Source: Cryobacterium sp. CG_9.6
GTDB taxonomy: Bacteria > Actinomycetota > Actinomycetes > Actinomycetales > Microbacteriaceae
Assembly: GCF_029893365.1 (NCBI RefSeq)
Contig: NZ_JARXUZ010000001.1
Location: 558,001 to 622,000, forward strand
DNA: 64,000 bases
Reading direction: 5' to 3'
Part shown: piece after piece, positions 34,470 through 43,665 of the stretch
Layout: each line of letters opens with the position of its first letter
How positions within the stretch are numbered: the stretch's first letter is position 1
Notes under the pieces: generated by a model
Seen by the model: the letters and a program-made list of their open reading frames with translations, nothing else
What the model was told of the DNA's origin: nothing
The model's database searches: none
Translations under genes and position numbers: made by a program

Positions 34470-36530
34470 CTATTGCGCGTTAGGAGTGCGGCGGAGAAAG
34501 AGCCGCAGATCAGGTACCTGCAGGCGCGTAAAGGCCGCGGACAGGTGTCCCTGGTCGGCGAAAATGGGTTCCGTGCCGGCGAGTACGCGGCAGGACTCGC
34601 TGCCGCATATCAACGGCACGGTCGCAAAACGTGCGGTCATGTGTAGTGCCTCGACCTCCACCGCTTCCGCGGTACGTAACACCCTGGTAGTCGCGAGCGC
34701 GGACCCTCGATCGGATGAACACCGCGCCTCCGAGCCCAAGGCTCGGGTGAGGCACAAGACGGGATCGAAGGAGAGCTGCGGGTTGTCCTCGATCGACGAC
34801 GCGAGCGCACCGAAGCCACGTATCTGAGCCACGAACTCGGAGTACGCCGCGGCCCAACTGTGAGCCTGGGCGGTAGTTTCAAGAGACTGACCCGATCCGT
34901 CGACGATTCTGCCCACGTAACTGTTTGCATTCACGATCACCACCATTTGTGGCTTCACCTCGCCCATCAGTCGAACGGTGCCTGTCCGAAACTGGGTGCA
35001 GGCCGGGTCGTGAACGCCCTGCGCGTTCACAACCGCAACGGGGATGGCCGGGCACGCCGACAGCCACCGAGTGACGAGCCGATACCCCTCTGCTTGAGCC
35101 GCGGCACCAAGGGCGTTCTGCCACATGCCGGCATGCGAATCGCCCACGAGCATCACGGTTTTTTTCGATGACGCATCCCCGTCCTCGCAATAACGGATGC
35201 CCGACGCTTCCGTCGTGCGCTCGGCGCACGTGCTGACCCCGCGTGCCACAACGGCAGCCTGGTAGGGGGCGAAGGTCGCACTGGTCGTGGAAGCCCCGGC
35301 GATCATGGCCACCCCGCCCGAGAGCGCCACGATCACCGCGGCGCTCACGGCCATGGACGCAACCGTCAGGCGCACCGAGCCGAGTAGACGCGTGTTGAAT
35401 CGCACGCGCTGCTCCACGAAGGCGTAACTCGCACTGGCGAGGATCAGACTCCCGATACCCGCCACACTTCCCACGACAGCCGAATCCGTTCGCAGCAGCA
35501 CGAAAGCGAAAACGATGGCCGGCCAGTGCCACAGGTACCAGGAATACGATCGTGACCCGATCCACTGCAGCGGCCCGGCGCCCAGCAGATGAGAAACCAG
35601 CACGGGCTGAGAATCCGGCCCCTGGTCACCCGGTCGGTCGCTTGGCCGGTCGCCTGGGGTGCCGGCCACAATGAGCAGCAGCGTACCCAGAACGGGAACG
35701 ATCGCAGCAAAGCCGGGGAAGGGTATGCGGTTGTTCAGAAGAAACACCGCCCCGAGCACGAGTACGAGACCCACCAGGCTAAGGGTCTGTCGTTGCAGGG
35801 GCGCTAGGCGTGCCGCCAGGCGGCCGAGCGGCAGCACCGCCACGAGGCCGGCGGCCGCGAATTCCCAGGCTCGGGTCGGCAGCAGGTAGAACGCCCAGGT
35901 GGGGCGGGCATCCGTGAGCCAGAGAGACAGCACGAACGACGCCACCAGCGTGACTGCGAAGGCTGTCACGATCACGCCGCGTGGCGACACCCCCCGGCGC
36001 CGCGCCAGCACACAGGCGGTCACGATCAGCAGCGGCCAGAAAATGTAGAACTGCTCTTCGACGCCGAGCGTCCAAGTGTGCAGCAGCGGACTCTGGTCGA
36101 TGCTGGCTGCAAAGTAGTCGGAGGACTGCGCTGCAAACAGCACGTTGGAGGCATAGACCGCTGCCGCCGCGCTCTGCTCGCCGAGGGTGGCCCATTCCAA
36201 CGGGGACAGCACGATCAGCCCCGCCACGAGCGTGACCGCGATCATCACGCACAGGGCGGGAGCCAGGCGTCGCAATCGGGCGGCCCAGAACGCACCGAGG
36301 TGGAGCCCGCCGGTGCGGTCGACCTCGCGCAGCAGGTTCGAGGTGATGAGAAAACCGGAGATGGCAAAGAAGACGTCCACGCCCGTGAACCCCCCACTGA
36401 AACCGGGGATTCCCGCGTGGAATGCCACGACGGGCACAATGGCGAGAGCCCGAAGGCCGTTGAGGTCCGGGCGAAAGTGCGGCGTAGCCGGTGGCCGCGC
36501 GCGCCTGGTCTGGCCTGGCTCACCCTTCAT
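34470..36530 (-). CDS. OafA/YrhL-type membrane acyltransferase with C-terminal SGNH domain
   Basis: A 686-residue protein. The N-terminal acyltransferase-3 domain has about ten membrane helices and begins FRPDLNGLRALAIVPVVAFH, with GGFTGVDVFFAISGFLIT. The C-terminal 280 residues form a periplasmic-side SGNH domain with GDSHAGMWQN and a final FADQGHLS (catalytic Asp and His). Such fusions pass acetyl groups across the membrane to extracellular glycans. It overlaps the glycosyltransferase stop upstream by ATGA. Last gene of the leftward five-gene operon that begins at 41350. Confidence 0.93.
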   Translation of the reverse strand: MKGEPGQTRRARPPATPHFRPDLNGLRALAIVPVVAFHAGIPGFSGGFTGVDVFFAISGFLITSNLLREVDRTGGLHLGAFWAARLRRLAPALCVMIAVTLVAGLIVLSPLEWATLGEQSAAAAVYASNVLFAAQSSDYFAASIDQSPLLHTWTLGVEEQFYIFWPLLIVTACVLARRRGVSPRGVIVTAFAVTLVASFVLSLWLTDARPTWAFYLLPTRAWEFAAAGLVAVLPLGRLAARLAPLQRQTLSLVGLVLVLGAVFLLNNRIPFPGFAAIVPVLGTLLLIVAGTPGDRPSDRPGDQGPDSQPVLVSHLLGAGPLQWIGSRSYSWYLWHWPAIVFAFVLLRTDSAVVGSVAGIGSLILASASYAFVEQRVRFNTRLLGSVRLTVASMAVSAAVIVALSGGVAMIAGASTTSATFAPYQAAVVARGVSTCAERTTEASGIRYCEDGDASSKKTVMLVGDSHAGMWQNALGAAAQAEGYRLVTRWLSACPAIPVAVVNAQGVHDPACTQFRTGTVRLMGEVKPQMVVIVNANSYVGRIVDGSGQSLETTAQAHSWAAAYSEFVAQIRGFGALASSIEDNPQLSFDPVLCLTRALGSEARCSSDRGSALATTRVLRTAEAVEVEALHMTARFATVPLICGSESCRVLAGTEPIFADQGHLSAAFTRLQVPDLRLFLRRTPNAQ

Positions 36531-37747
36531 GATGGCGCCTCGCCATGAACGAGCGACCGCAGAAAATCGTGCAGTGGCTGTGAATGTGTTCGGGGTGCAA
36601 AGCGATGCCGCTCCGCGGAGGCGATGCCTGTGCGGTCGAAGGTATATGGTTCCTGCAGGGCTCGCCGCACCGCGTCCGCGAGAGCGGTAGGGGACTCATC
36701 GGGGAGAATTCGCGCATTCACGCCGTCGATGAGCACGTCGCCCAGATCGCTGGTGAGGTTGGCCAGCACCGGAACGCCGCGCACGAGGCTCTCCACGACC
36801 TTGGACGGGTATCCCGCCGCGGCAAACCGCTCCAGGCCGCGCTGAAGCACCGAGAAGTGACTGTCCGCCAGCACTGCGCGAGCCGTATCGGCCGGCAACC
36901 GTCCGTGGAACCTCAGGCACTCATGCGTCACCGTGGGGGTGCGAAGGAGCGTTGCGGCCTGCTGCGCGGTGAGCCCCACAATATTGATGCAGAGCGCCTC
37001 GGCGGTGAGCCCCAGCAAGCCGGGTAGGCACACCAAACTGCGAATCGTCGCCGCATCCTTGCGGCCCGCCGACCCGAGATAGGACAGGGTGAGCGGATGC
37101 CCGTGGCCCGGTGAACTCCACCACTCGCGGGGGCGCAGATGTGGGGTCTCGGCCACCTCGAACAGGGGAGGCACCCGCAGACTCGGGGTGCCGGCGAAGG
37201 TGAAATACCGCTCCAGAAAGCGGCTGATCACGATGACACCGGCCACCCGCGGCGCGACAACGCGCATCGCCACGGCGTTCGCCAGCGCAAAGGGTCCGAA
37301 GCGACCTCCGGGAAGATGCGAGGGCTGGTACCACTCCACGACATCGAGGACGAGTGGCAGGTGGCGGTGCCGCGCAAGCGGAAGCAGACGCACCAGATAA
37401 CCGAGGGAGGTCCCGTACAGCACAATCACGTCCGGGGCCGGTTGGAGTTCCGAGAGCCAGGTGCGGGTCGCAGCTCCCCAGCTGAGCCCTCGCCAGACGC
37501 GCCGGAGCTTGGGCCACTCCGGTCTCGGAAATTCGCCGAGCTGGGTCACGGTCAGCGTGCGGCCGCTCGCAGCGGCTGCATGCTCGTTCGCCTGATGAGC
37601 CCCGAACGATGGTTCGGGCCAGGTCGCGGAACCGATGCTGACCCGGTCACCGGCCTCCAGCAGTGCCTGCGTGACCCCCAGCATCCGCTGGGCCTCGGCC
37701 GACGACGAGCCAAAATCAACGGGACCCACGTAGGCAACATGCAGCAC
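36527..37747 (-). CDS. Glycosyltransferase (GT-B, GT4-like)
   Basis: About 406 residues. It contains HVAYVGPVDFGSSSAEAQRM at the start, LVLDVVEWYQPSHLPGG, VIVISRFLERYF, HPLTLSYLGSAGRKDA and a C-lobe GYPSKVVESLVRGVPVLA. The donor and acceptor sugars cannot be deduced. The start is uncertain: GTG 37747 has GAAGCGAAA before it and lies 14 bases past the flippase stop. TTG 37771 is possible. The open frame to 37975 overlaps the flippase and is not credible. Part of the leftward transcript. Confidence 0.82.
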   Translation of the reverse strand: MLHVAYVGPVDFGSSSAEAQRMLGVTQALLEAGDRVSIGSATWPEPSFGAHQANEHAAAASGRTLTVTQLGEFPRPEWPKLRRVWRGLSWGAATRTWLSELQPAPDVIVLYGTSLGYLVRLLPLARHRHLPLVLDVVEWYQPSHLPGGRFGPFALANAVAMRVVAPRVAGVIVISRFLERYFTFAGTPSLRVPPLFEVAETPHLRPREWWSSPGHGHPLTLSYLGSAGRKDAATIRSLVCLPGLLGLTAEALCINIVGLTAQQAATLLRTPTVTHECLRFHGRLPADTARAVLADSHFSVLQRGLERFAAAGYPSKVVESLVRGVPVLANLTSDLGDVLIDGVNARILPDESPTALADAVRRALQEPYTFDRTGIASAERHRFAPRTHSQPLHDFLRSLVHGEAPS

Positions 37748-37760
37748 TTTCGCTTCAGGC

Positions 37761-39101
37761 TCAGGAATCAATCGGCACCACCTGACTGAGAGTGGCCCGG
37801 TACCCGAGGATTGCGGACGGCAGGACAAAAATGATGTAGGCGGCGACACCGGCCAGGGGGATGCCCGCGAGTCCGAACAGCGGGTAGAAAAGGAACTTGA
37901 GGGGAATCGAGCACACGGCGAACAGACCCCAGCCCACGTATTGGTACCGCAGGCGCCCGACACTGTTTTGCACACTGAAGAACGGTGAGCAGAAGGCGAT
38001 TGCGAGCGACCATGCCGTGAGGCTCAGTGCAAGATCGAGCGGGATGCCCGTGGTGTTTCCCAGCCACAGCGTGGCGATGAGGTCACGACCGACCACGAGA
38101 ACGAGTCCGCCCAGGGCGACGGCGCCCACAGAAAAGAGCACCATAGCCCGCGTGGTGGTGCGCACCCAGCGCACGTCACCGCGCGCGAGCGCTTCGCCGT
38201 TTGCCGGCCAGAGGGGCAGAGCAACGAGGGTGACGGCGAGGCCGAGGAGGGCGAAGAGTTTGCTCGTGATTGAGTATTGGCTGACCGTGGCAAAATCGGC
38301 CACGCGCGCCACGATGAGGTTGTCGACGTTGAGTGAGAGTGAGGTGAGAACGGAGAGACAGAAGAACGCGAAGCCCACGCGCAGCAGCGAGCCGGCCGCC
38401 GTCCTCGAAGCGGAGCGGAAGGATGGCCGGAGGAGTCCTCGGCGCGAAAAATACACCAGATTATTGATCAGGATCGTGACCGGCCCCGCAAAGACGGCGG
38501 CCGCAATAACGGGCACGGCACCCAGATCAAGCAGTGCGGTTGTATAGACCGTAGCAACCGTGAGCACGGCACCGGTGACCTGCCAGAGGTTGCTCTTCCA
38601 GGCCTCCTGCAGCGCATACTGCACGCGCTGCACCAGCGTGAGGGGAATACTCACCGCGAAGGCGGAGAGAGCAAGTCCTGCCACCACCTGTGCGGTGAGG
38701 GCGTCGAGTCCATTGCTCTGTGACTCCACGCGCCGCCAGTCGATGAGGGGAACGGCCAGCCAGATCACGGTGAGCAGTAGCACCGCGATGCCGCCGAGGG
38801 TGAGATAGGCCGTGCTCACGAGCGTCTTCGCCTTCACGAAGTCACGTCCGGCGACCGCCCAGACCAGGCGGGTGAGGAGGCCGTTACCGAGGCCAAGGTC
38901 GGCGAACATGCCCATGGCCGTGATCGACGTGACGATCATCCAGAACCCAAACAGATCGGCGCCGAGGTAGCGCAGCGTCACTGGAATCGTGAGCAGTGGT
39001 GCCGCCAGTGTGAGCACGCGGGAACCGAGCCCGGTCGCGATGCCGAGCAGCAGCGCACGGGTGCGCACGCTGGCCACGGTCTCGCGTCGCGGGTTGGCCA
39101 T
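37761..39101 (-). CDS. Oligosaccharide flippase, Wzx/MOP superfamily
   Basis: A 446-residue membrane protein with about twelve to fourteen helices. The pattern matches polysaccharide translocases: an early GLGSRVLTLAAPLLTIPVTL, FADLGLGNGLLTRL, NNLVYFSRRG and FYPLFGLAGIPLAG. It should flip the lipid-linked repeat unit to the outer face before Wzy-type polymerisation. It starts directly after the epimerase stop with no spacer. Confidence 0.9.
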   Translation of the reverse strand: MANPRRETVASVRTRALLLGIATGLGSRVLTLAAPLLTIPVTLRYLGADLFGFWMIVTSITAMGMFADLGLGNGLLTRLVWAVAGRDFVKAKTLVSTAYLTLGGIAVLLLTVIWLAVPLIDWRRVESQSNGLDALTAQVVAGLALSAFAVSIPLTLVQRVQYALQEAWKSNLWQVTGAVLTVATVYTTALLDLGAVPVIAAAVFAGPVTILINNLVYFSRRGLLRPSFRSASRTAAGSLLRVGFAFFCLSVLTSLSLNVDNLIVARVADFATVSQYSITSKLFALLGLAVTLVALPLWPANGEALARGDVRWVRTTTRAMVLFSVGAVALGGLVLVVGRDLIATLWLGNTTGIPLDLALSLTAWSLAIAFCSPFFSVQNSVGRLRYQYVGWGLFAVCSIPLKFLFYPLFGLAGIPLAGVAAYIIFVLPSAILGYRATLSQVVPIDS

Positions 39102-40055
39102 TCACAACCCCATATACCAGTCGTATACCTGGCGTAACGCCCACTCGAAATCGGGCCGTACCACCGTGGGGAGCAGGGATTCGAGCAGGGCCGGATTGGC
39201 CTGAGAATGCGTCACATCGCCCGCGCGTGGCGCCACATAGTTCACCAGAATGGGGCGTGGGTGCCACTGACGCAGTAACCCGATCACGGCATTCAGGGAC
39301 GTTCGGGTGCCGAAGGCCAGGTTCACCGGAGTGGGGTGGGTCACCGTGTTGAGAAGCGCTACGGTCAGGGCATCCGTGACGGCATGCACCGACGTGAAGT
39401 CCCGGGACTGCTCGCCGTCACCGAAGACGGTGAGCGGTTCGTCATTCTTGATGGCGGCCAGGAATTTGGGAATGACCGCCGCGTACACGTGATCGGCGCG
39501 CTGCAGCGGGCCAAACACGTTGAAGAATCGCAGGGCAAGCGTGTTCATGCCGAAGCTCGTGGAGTAGGCATTCGCGTAGGCCTCCGTGGCGAGTTTGCTC
39601 ACCGCATAGGGGCTCAACGGGACCGTTGGCAGTGTTTCCACCTTGGGCAGGGTGATCGTCGCCCCATACACCGACGATGATGACGCCACGCTCACATGAC
39701 CCACTCCGTTCGCCCGGGCGGCCTCCAGAACGTGAAGTGTTCCCAGCACGTTCACGGCGTTTGTGGTGAGGGGATCATGCAGGGAGCGGGGAACGGAGGG
39801 CAGCGCACCCAGGTGCACCACGGCCTGCACACCCTCGGTGGCCCGCTTCACGTCGTCGAGGTTACGTAGGTCCCCCTCAATCTCCCACACCCGAGCCGAG
39901 TCTGACGCGGTTGAAAAGCCCGGTCGGTGTGCACGACGGATGCCGGTGGCATAGTTGTCCAGGGTGCGCACGCGGTCGATCTCGGGTTCGATGAGGAGCC
40001 GGTCCACCAGGTTCGTTCCGATGAATCCGCACCCGCCCGTGACCAAAACCTCCAT
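39102..40055 (-). CDS. NAD-dependent nucleotide-sugar epimerase, WbpP/GalE-like
   Basis: A 317-residue extended short-chain dehydrogenase. VLVTGGCGFIGTNLVDRLL is the cofactor motif and SSSSVYGATITLPK with YAVSK gives the catalytic Ser, Tyr and Lys. FGDGEQSRDFTSVHAV is the substrate segment seen in UDP-GlcNAc/GlcNAcA 4-epimerases. ATG 40055 has AAAGGACACC before it; an upstream GTG at 40082 overlaps the dehydrogenase stop and is a weaker choice. Paired with the dehydrogenase it probably yields UDP-GalNAc-uronate or a related acid. Confidence 0.87.
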   Translation of the reverse strand: MEVLVTGGCGFIGTNLVDRLLIEPEIDRVRTLDNYATGIRRAHRPGFSTASDSARVWEIEGDLRNLDDVKRATEGVQAVVHLGALPSVPRSLHDPLTTNAVNVLGTLHVLEAARANGVGHVSVASSSSVYGATITLPKVETLPTVPLSPYAVSKLATEAYANAYSTSFGMNTLALRFFNVFGPLQRADHVYAAVIPKFLAAIKNDEPLTVFGDGEQSRDFTSVHAVTDALTVALLNTVTHPTPVNLAFGTRTSLNAVIGLLRQWHPRPILVNYVAPRAGDVTHSQANPALLESLLPTVVRPDFEWALRQVYDWYMGL

Positions 40056-40078
40056 GGTGTCCTTTCTTCCCGTCACGC

Positions 40079-41350
40079 TCACAACCGGTGCACGCGCTCG
40101 CCAGCTGGAACGCAGTTCTTGGTATCAAGCGTGAGAGTGGAACTGCGCGCCAGAAGGCTCAGGTCGAACTCGTCATGTTCCGTGAGCAGCACCACAATGT
40201 CGGCGTGCGCCACCGACTCCCTGTCGAGGGTCGTTCGCTCAATACCGCTCGGCCACCGATGATCCTCCACATGACTGTCCACGGCGGCGACCGCGGCTCC
40301 GTAACCACGCAGCAGATCGGCGAGGTGCAGGGAGGGCGCCTCGCGAATATCCCCGGTGTTTCGCTTATATGCCAGTCCGAGCAGGAGCACACGCGAGTTC
40401 TTCATGGCCTTGCAGTCGTCGTTCAGCAGCTGGAGCATCCGTTGCACCACGTACTGAGGCATGTGGTCGTTCACATCGTTGGCGAGTTCCACAAAGCGAA
40501 AGTTCTGTCCGAGCTTGCGCTTCACCTGCCAGGAGAGGTAACTCGGATCAACCGGTAGGCAGTGTCCACCCACACCGGGACCCGGTGTGAACTTCATGAA
40601 GCCGAACGGCTTCGTTCCGGCGGCCTCGATGGACTCCCAGACATTCACCCCCAGCTGATGCGCAAATATGGCCAGCTCGTTGACGAGCGCAATATTGACG
40701 TGACGGAAGGTATTTTCGAGCAGTTTTGTGAGTTCTGCTTCTTTGGGTGAGCTCACGGGAACGGTGCGGTTGACTAACTCGTCATAGAAGCGTTTCACGT
40801 GCCCGAGGGAATCGGCGTTGATTCCGGAGACCACCTTGGGAGTTTCTTGAAACCCCCACACCTTGTTGCCCGGATCGATGCGTTCGGGGCTGTAGCCCAC
40901 GTAAAAGTCCGTGCCGGCAGTGAGACCGGAACCACGCTCGAGAATGGGCACGAGCATTTCCTCGGTTGTGCCCGGGTAGGTGGTGGACTCGAGAATAACC
41001 GTGGCTCCCCGCTCAAGATGACCGGAGAGCGATGCGCTCGACTGCTCTATGTACGACAGGTCCGGGAGAGTGTCCCGCAGGGGGGTGGGAACGGTGATGA
41101 CCGCCACATCGAAGCGCGCGGTGTTGGCATAATCGGTTGTCGGAAGATACCGGCCCGTGGCGAGCGCGGTGCGCAACTGCTCGTCGGAGACGTCATCGAC
41201 GTAGGAGATTCCAGTCCGCAGATTAGTGATGCGGGTCTGGTCGAGGTCAATCCCCACAACCGTGAAGCCCACCTCGATCGCCCTCATGGTAACGGGCAGC
41301 CCGACATACCCCTGCCCCACGATGACGAGCTTGCGGTCCTGTGGTGTCAT
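40079..41350 (-). CDS. Nucleotide-sugar 6-dehydrogenase, WbpA/WbpO-like
   Basis: About 423 residues from ATG 41350, with AAGGA upstream. Rossmann motif VIVGQGYVGLPVTMRAI, TVPTPL loop, LESTTYPGTTEE, and the catalytic cysteine in GPGVGGHCLPVDPSYLSW. The last motif separates UDP-HexNAc dehydrogenases from UDP-glucose dehydrogenases such as the one at 17881. The C-terminal domain has LGLAYKRNTGDIREAPS. First gene of the leftward operon (dehydrogenase, epimerase, flippase, glycosyltransferase, acyltransferase). The 185 bases to the divergent DUF4012 gene must hold its promoter. Confidence 0.9.
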   Translation of the reverse strand: MTPQDRKLVIVGQGYVGLPVTMRAIEVGFTVVGIDLDQTRITNLRTGISYVDDVSDEQLRTALATGRYLPTTDYANTARFDVAVITVPTPLRDTLPDLSYIEQSSASLSGHLERGATVILESTTYPGTTEEMLVPILERGSGLTAGTDFYVGYSPERIDPGNKVWGFQETPKVVSGINADSLGHVKRFYDELVNRTVPVSSPKEAELTKLLENTFRHVNIALVNELAIFAHQLGVNVWESIEAAGTKPFGFMKFTPGPGVGGHCLPVDPSYLSWQVKRKLGQNFRFVELANDVNDHMPQYVVQRMLQLLNDDCKAMKNSRVLLLGLAYKRNTGDIREAPSLHLADLLRGYGAAVAAVDSHVEDHRWPSGIERTTLDRESVAHADIVVLLTEHDEFDLSLLARSSTLTLDTKNCVPAGERVHRL

Positions 41351-41535
41351 GGGCCCGATCCTTGGGGGACATGGATTGTTCTGGTGTGCCCGGTTCGGGG
41401 CGGTTGGCAGCGTCATACTACTCGGGACCTCGCTCTCGCGTGAGATTGCGGGCCACGAGATAAGTGGAGATACCCCCTCGAACTGGGTGAGCAGCCGAGC
41501 AAAACCAAGGTGATCTGCTCTGGTTAACTACTGGC

Positions 41536-43335
41536 ATGAAGCCTTCAGCTGTCGGTGGACCAGGAGAAAAATCTCGATCCGTGGGGCGTGTCGTGGCAGT
41601 GCGCGTGATGTTGGCCGTGCTGGCGATCGTGCTTCTCGGGACGGCCTGGGTGGGAGTTCGCGCGGTGATGGCGAGGGACGAACTGCAGAGCGCCGTTCCA
41701 CTGGCCGAGAAGATTCGCAGCGACGTCGTCTCTGGCAACAGCCAGGCGGCCAGCCAGACCGTCGCTGAACTCGCACCTCACGCTGCCCGCGCTGTGAGCC
41801 TCACGAGCGATCCTGTGTGGCGGGCATTCGAGACCGTTCCGGTACTCGGGACCAATCTTTCCGCTGTGCGTGGTGTGGCGGCGATCGTTGACAGCCTGGT
41901 TCTGGACGCCGTTCAGCCGCTGATAGAAGCTGCCAGTGGTGTCAACGTGGCTGATTTCGCACCCGTGAATGGGGCCGTGAACCTGCAGCCGCTCCTTGCC
42001 GTTCAGCCCCAGATTGCCGCCGCCAACGTGGCTCTTGCCCGGGCGCGAACCGATGTCGGACTCATCAATGCCGCCCACACCCTCGCTCCGGTCCGTGATG
42101 CGGTGGCACAGCTCGAGACGGTGGTTGTCGACGCGGCCGGAAGCGTTGATGCGTTGGACCGTGCCAGCCGTCTGCTTCCGAGAATGCTCGGCGACTCCGG
42201 CCCACGAAACTATCTCCTGTTGGTGCAGAATCCCGGAGAGCTTCGCGCCACGGGCGGCGTTTCGGGGGCGATGGCACTGATTCACACGGAGAACGGTGCC
42301 ATCACTCTTACCCAGCAGGCAAGCACCGAAGACTTCACCCCAGCTGCTGAACCTGTTCTTCCCCTACCTGCGGAGACGACCGCTATTTATGGTGAGGTCA
42401 CGGGGCGATTTATTCAGAGCGCAAACCTCACTCCCCGGTTCGCCTTGACGGGAGCCCTAGCTCGGGAGATGTGGCGACTTCGCTACGGCCTCACGGTCGA
42501 CGGTGTGCTCACGGTCGACCCAGCAACTCTTGGCTACCTGCTCGCTGCCACTGGTCCGATCACGGTGCCCAGCGGCGAGGTGCTCACAGCCGACAACGCG
42601 GTTCAGGTTTTGACGAGGGACGCGTATGCGCGGTACCCCGAACCGGCCCGGCAGGATGCGTTTTTTGCCGCGGCAGCGGGCGCTGTCTTCACCGCACTTT
42701 CTGCGGGTCAGTCTGATCCGGTAAAGCTCGTTGCAGCTGTGGCCCGGGGTGGTGACGAAGGGCGTGTGCTCGTCTGGAGTGCGGACAAAGCAGACCAGAA
42801 TGTGCTGTCTGGGACAACGCTGGCCGGAGGTCTCCCCGTCAGCGATGCGCGGGCAGCGCGGTTTGGCATCTATCTCAACGATGCCACGGGCGGAAAAATG
42901 GGCACCTATCTCGGCGTGAAAGCAGCGCTCGGGCAGCAGACCTGCGGGGCCCCGGGGCGCCCGAGCTACCGGGTCTCCATCACTCTCACCAACACCGCCC
43001 CTCTCGATGCGAAAACGTCCCGCCCGTCCCGGATAACAACTTTCGGCGAGTACGGCGTAACGCCCGGGAACGTGAAGACGATCTTGTCGGTCTATGGGGT
43101 GACGGGAATGACGGATCTCGGGCTGACGCGGGATGGCCAACCCGTTGACCACAATCAGTCCACCGACGGCGGGTATCCCGTCACAACGGTGGGAGTTGAG
43201 CTGGTGCCTGGGGAGAGCGCGGTGCTCAACTTCGGGTATTTGGGCGACGAGGAGTTCGACGGAACGCTGTTGGCGGTGGGGACGCCGATCATCACCAGTC
43301 AGACTCCCACGATGCTTACCAGCATTTGTGACTGA
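41536..43335 (+). CDS. DUF4012 membrane-anchored extracytoplasmic protein, paralog 2
   Basis: A 599-residue protein with one N-terminal membrane helix (about residues 18-42) and a large outside domain. YLLLVQNPGELRATGGVSGA is the family signature. It follows paralog 1 (19359-21164) along the full length: VWRAFETVPVLGTNLSAVRG, NLTPRFALTGALAREMW, DATGGKMGTYLGV and a C-terminal SICD all have counterparts. It therefore derives from duplication of the cassette, but the copies have diverged at protein level and are not a recent repeat. Function unknown; it sits at the edge of the polysaccharide locus and is followed by a small LAATG protein. Confidence 0.85.
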   Translation: MKPSAVGGPGEKSRSVGRVVAVRVMLAVLAIVLLGTAWVGVRAVMARDELQSAVPLAEKIRSDVVSGNSQAASQTVAELAPHAARAVSLTSDPVWRAFETVPVLGTNLSAVRGVAAIVDSLVLDAVQPLIEAASGVNVADFAPVNGAVNLQPLLAVQPQIAAANVALARARTDVGLINAAHTLAPVRDAVAQLETVVVDAAGSVDALDRASRLLPRMLGDSGPRNYLLLVQNPGELRATGGVSGAMALIHTENGAITLTQQASTEDFTPAAEPVLPLPAETTAIYGEVTGRFIQSANLTPRFALTGALAREMWRLRYGLTVDGVLTVDPATLGYLLAATGPITVPSGEVLTADNAVQVLTRDAYARYPEPARQDAFFAAAAGAVFTALSAGQSDPVKLVAAVARGGDEGRVLVWSADKADQNVLSGTTLAGGLPVSDARAARFGIYLNDATGGKMGTYLGVKAALGQQTCGAPGRPSYRVSITLTNTAPLDAKTSRPSRITTFGEYGVTPGNVKTILSVYGVTGMTDLGLTRDGQPVDHNQSTDGGYPVTTVGVELVPGESAVLNFGYLGDEEFDGTLLAVGTPIITSQTPTMLTSICD

Positions 43336-43413
43336 GCCCCGTAGAAGTAACAGCGCAATCGACATACACTTCACGCACATTACGATCGTCACTACGGTTA
43401 GGGAGAGAACATC

Positions 43414-43665
43414 ATGGTTCGACGAAGTCTTCTGGCACTCGCATTGGCAGGCCTAGCAATCTTTTTCGTTCCCACTGTCGCCAACGCCGATACCTATGTG
43501 CCGGTCGTGCCTGTCAGCAACAGCAACGGCGCGGTTAAAGTGACAGCGCTGGCCGCCACCGGTAGTGACGCAGGCGCTTTCATCTGGCCAGCCGTGGGTG
43601 CGTTGGGTCTCGGACTCGGGCTTGTCTCCGTTCCCATCATTCGTCGTCGCCGCGCCCACACCTAG
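43414..43665 (+). CDS. Very small LAATG sortase-type peptide, partner of DUF4012 paralog 2
   Basis: An 83-residue precursor: signal peptide (cleavage near Ala25), about 20 mature residues, LAATG at 46-50, a membrane helix and a basic RRRRAHT tail. If cut by signal peptidase and a class E sortase, only about 24 residues would remain on the wall. AGGGAGAGAACATC precedes the ATG, close to the site of the partner in cassette 1 (AGGGAGTGTCACATC). Its TAG stop shares a CTAG with the stop of the convergent hutF gene. No sortase gene is in the window. Confidence 0.8.
   Translation: MVRRSLLALALAGLAIFFVPTVANADTYVPVVPVSNSNGAVKVTALAATGSDAGAFIWPAVGALGLGLGLVSVPIIRRRRAHT

Noticed and set aside
41351..41535. 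Promoter of the second DUF4012 cassette
   Set aside because: TTAACT near 41524 could be a -10 element, but no acceptable -35 lies at the right distance.
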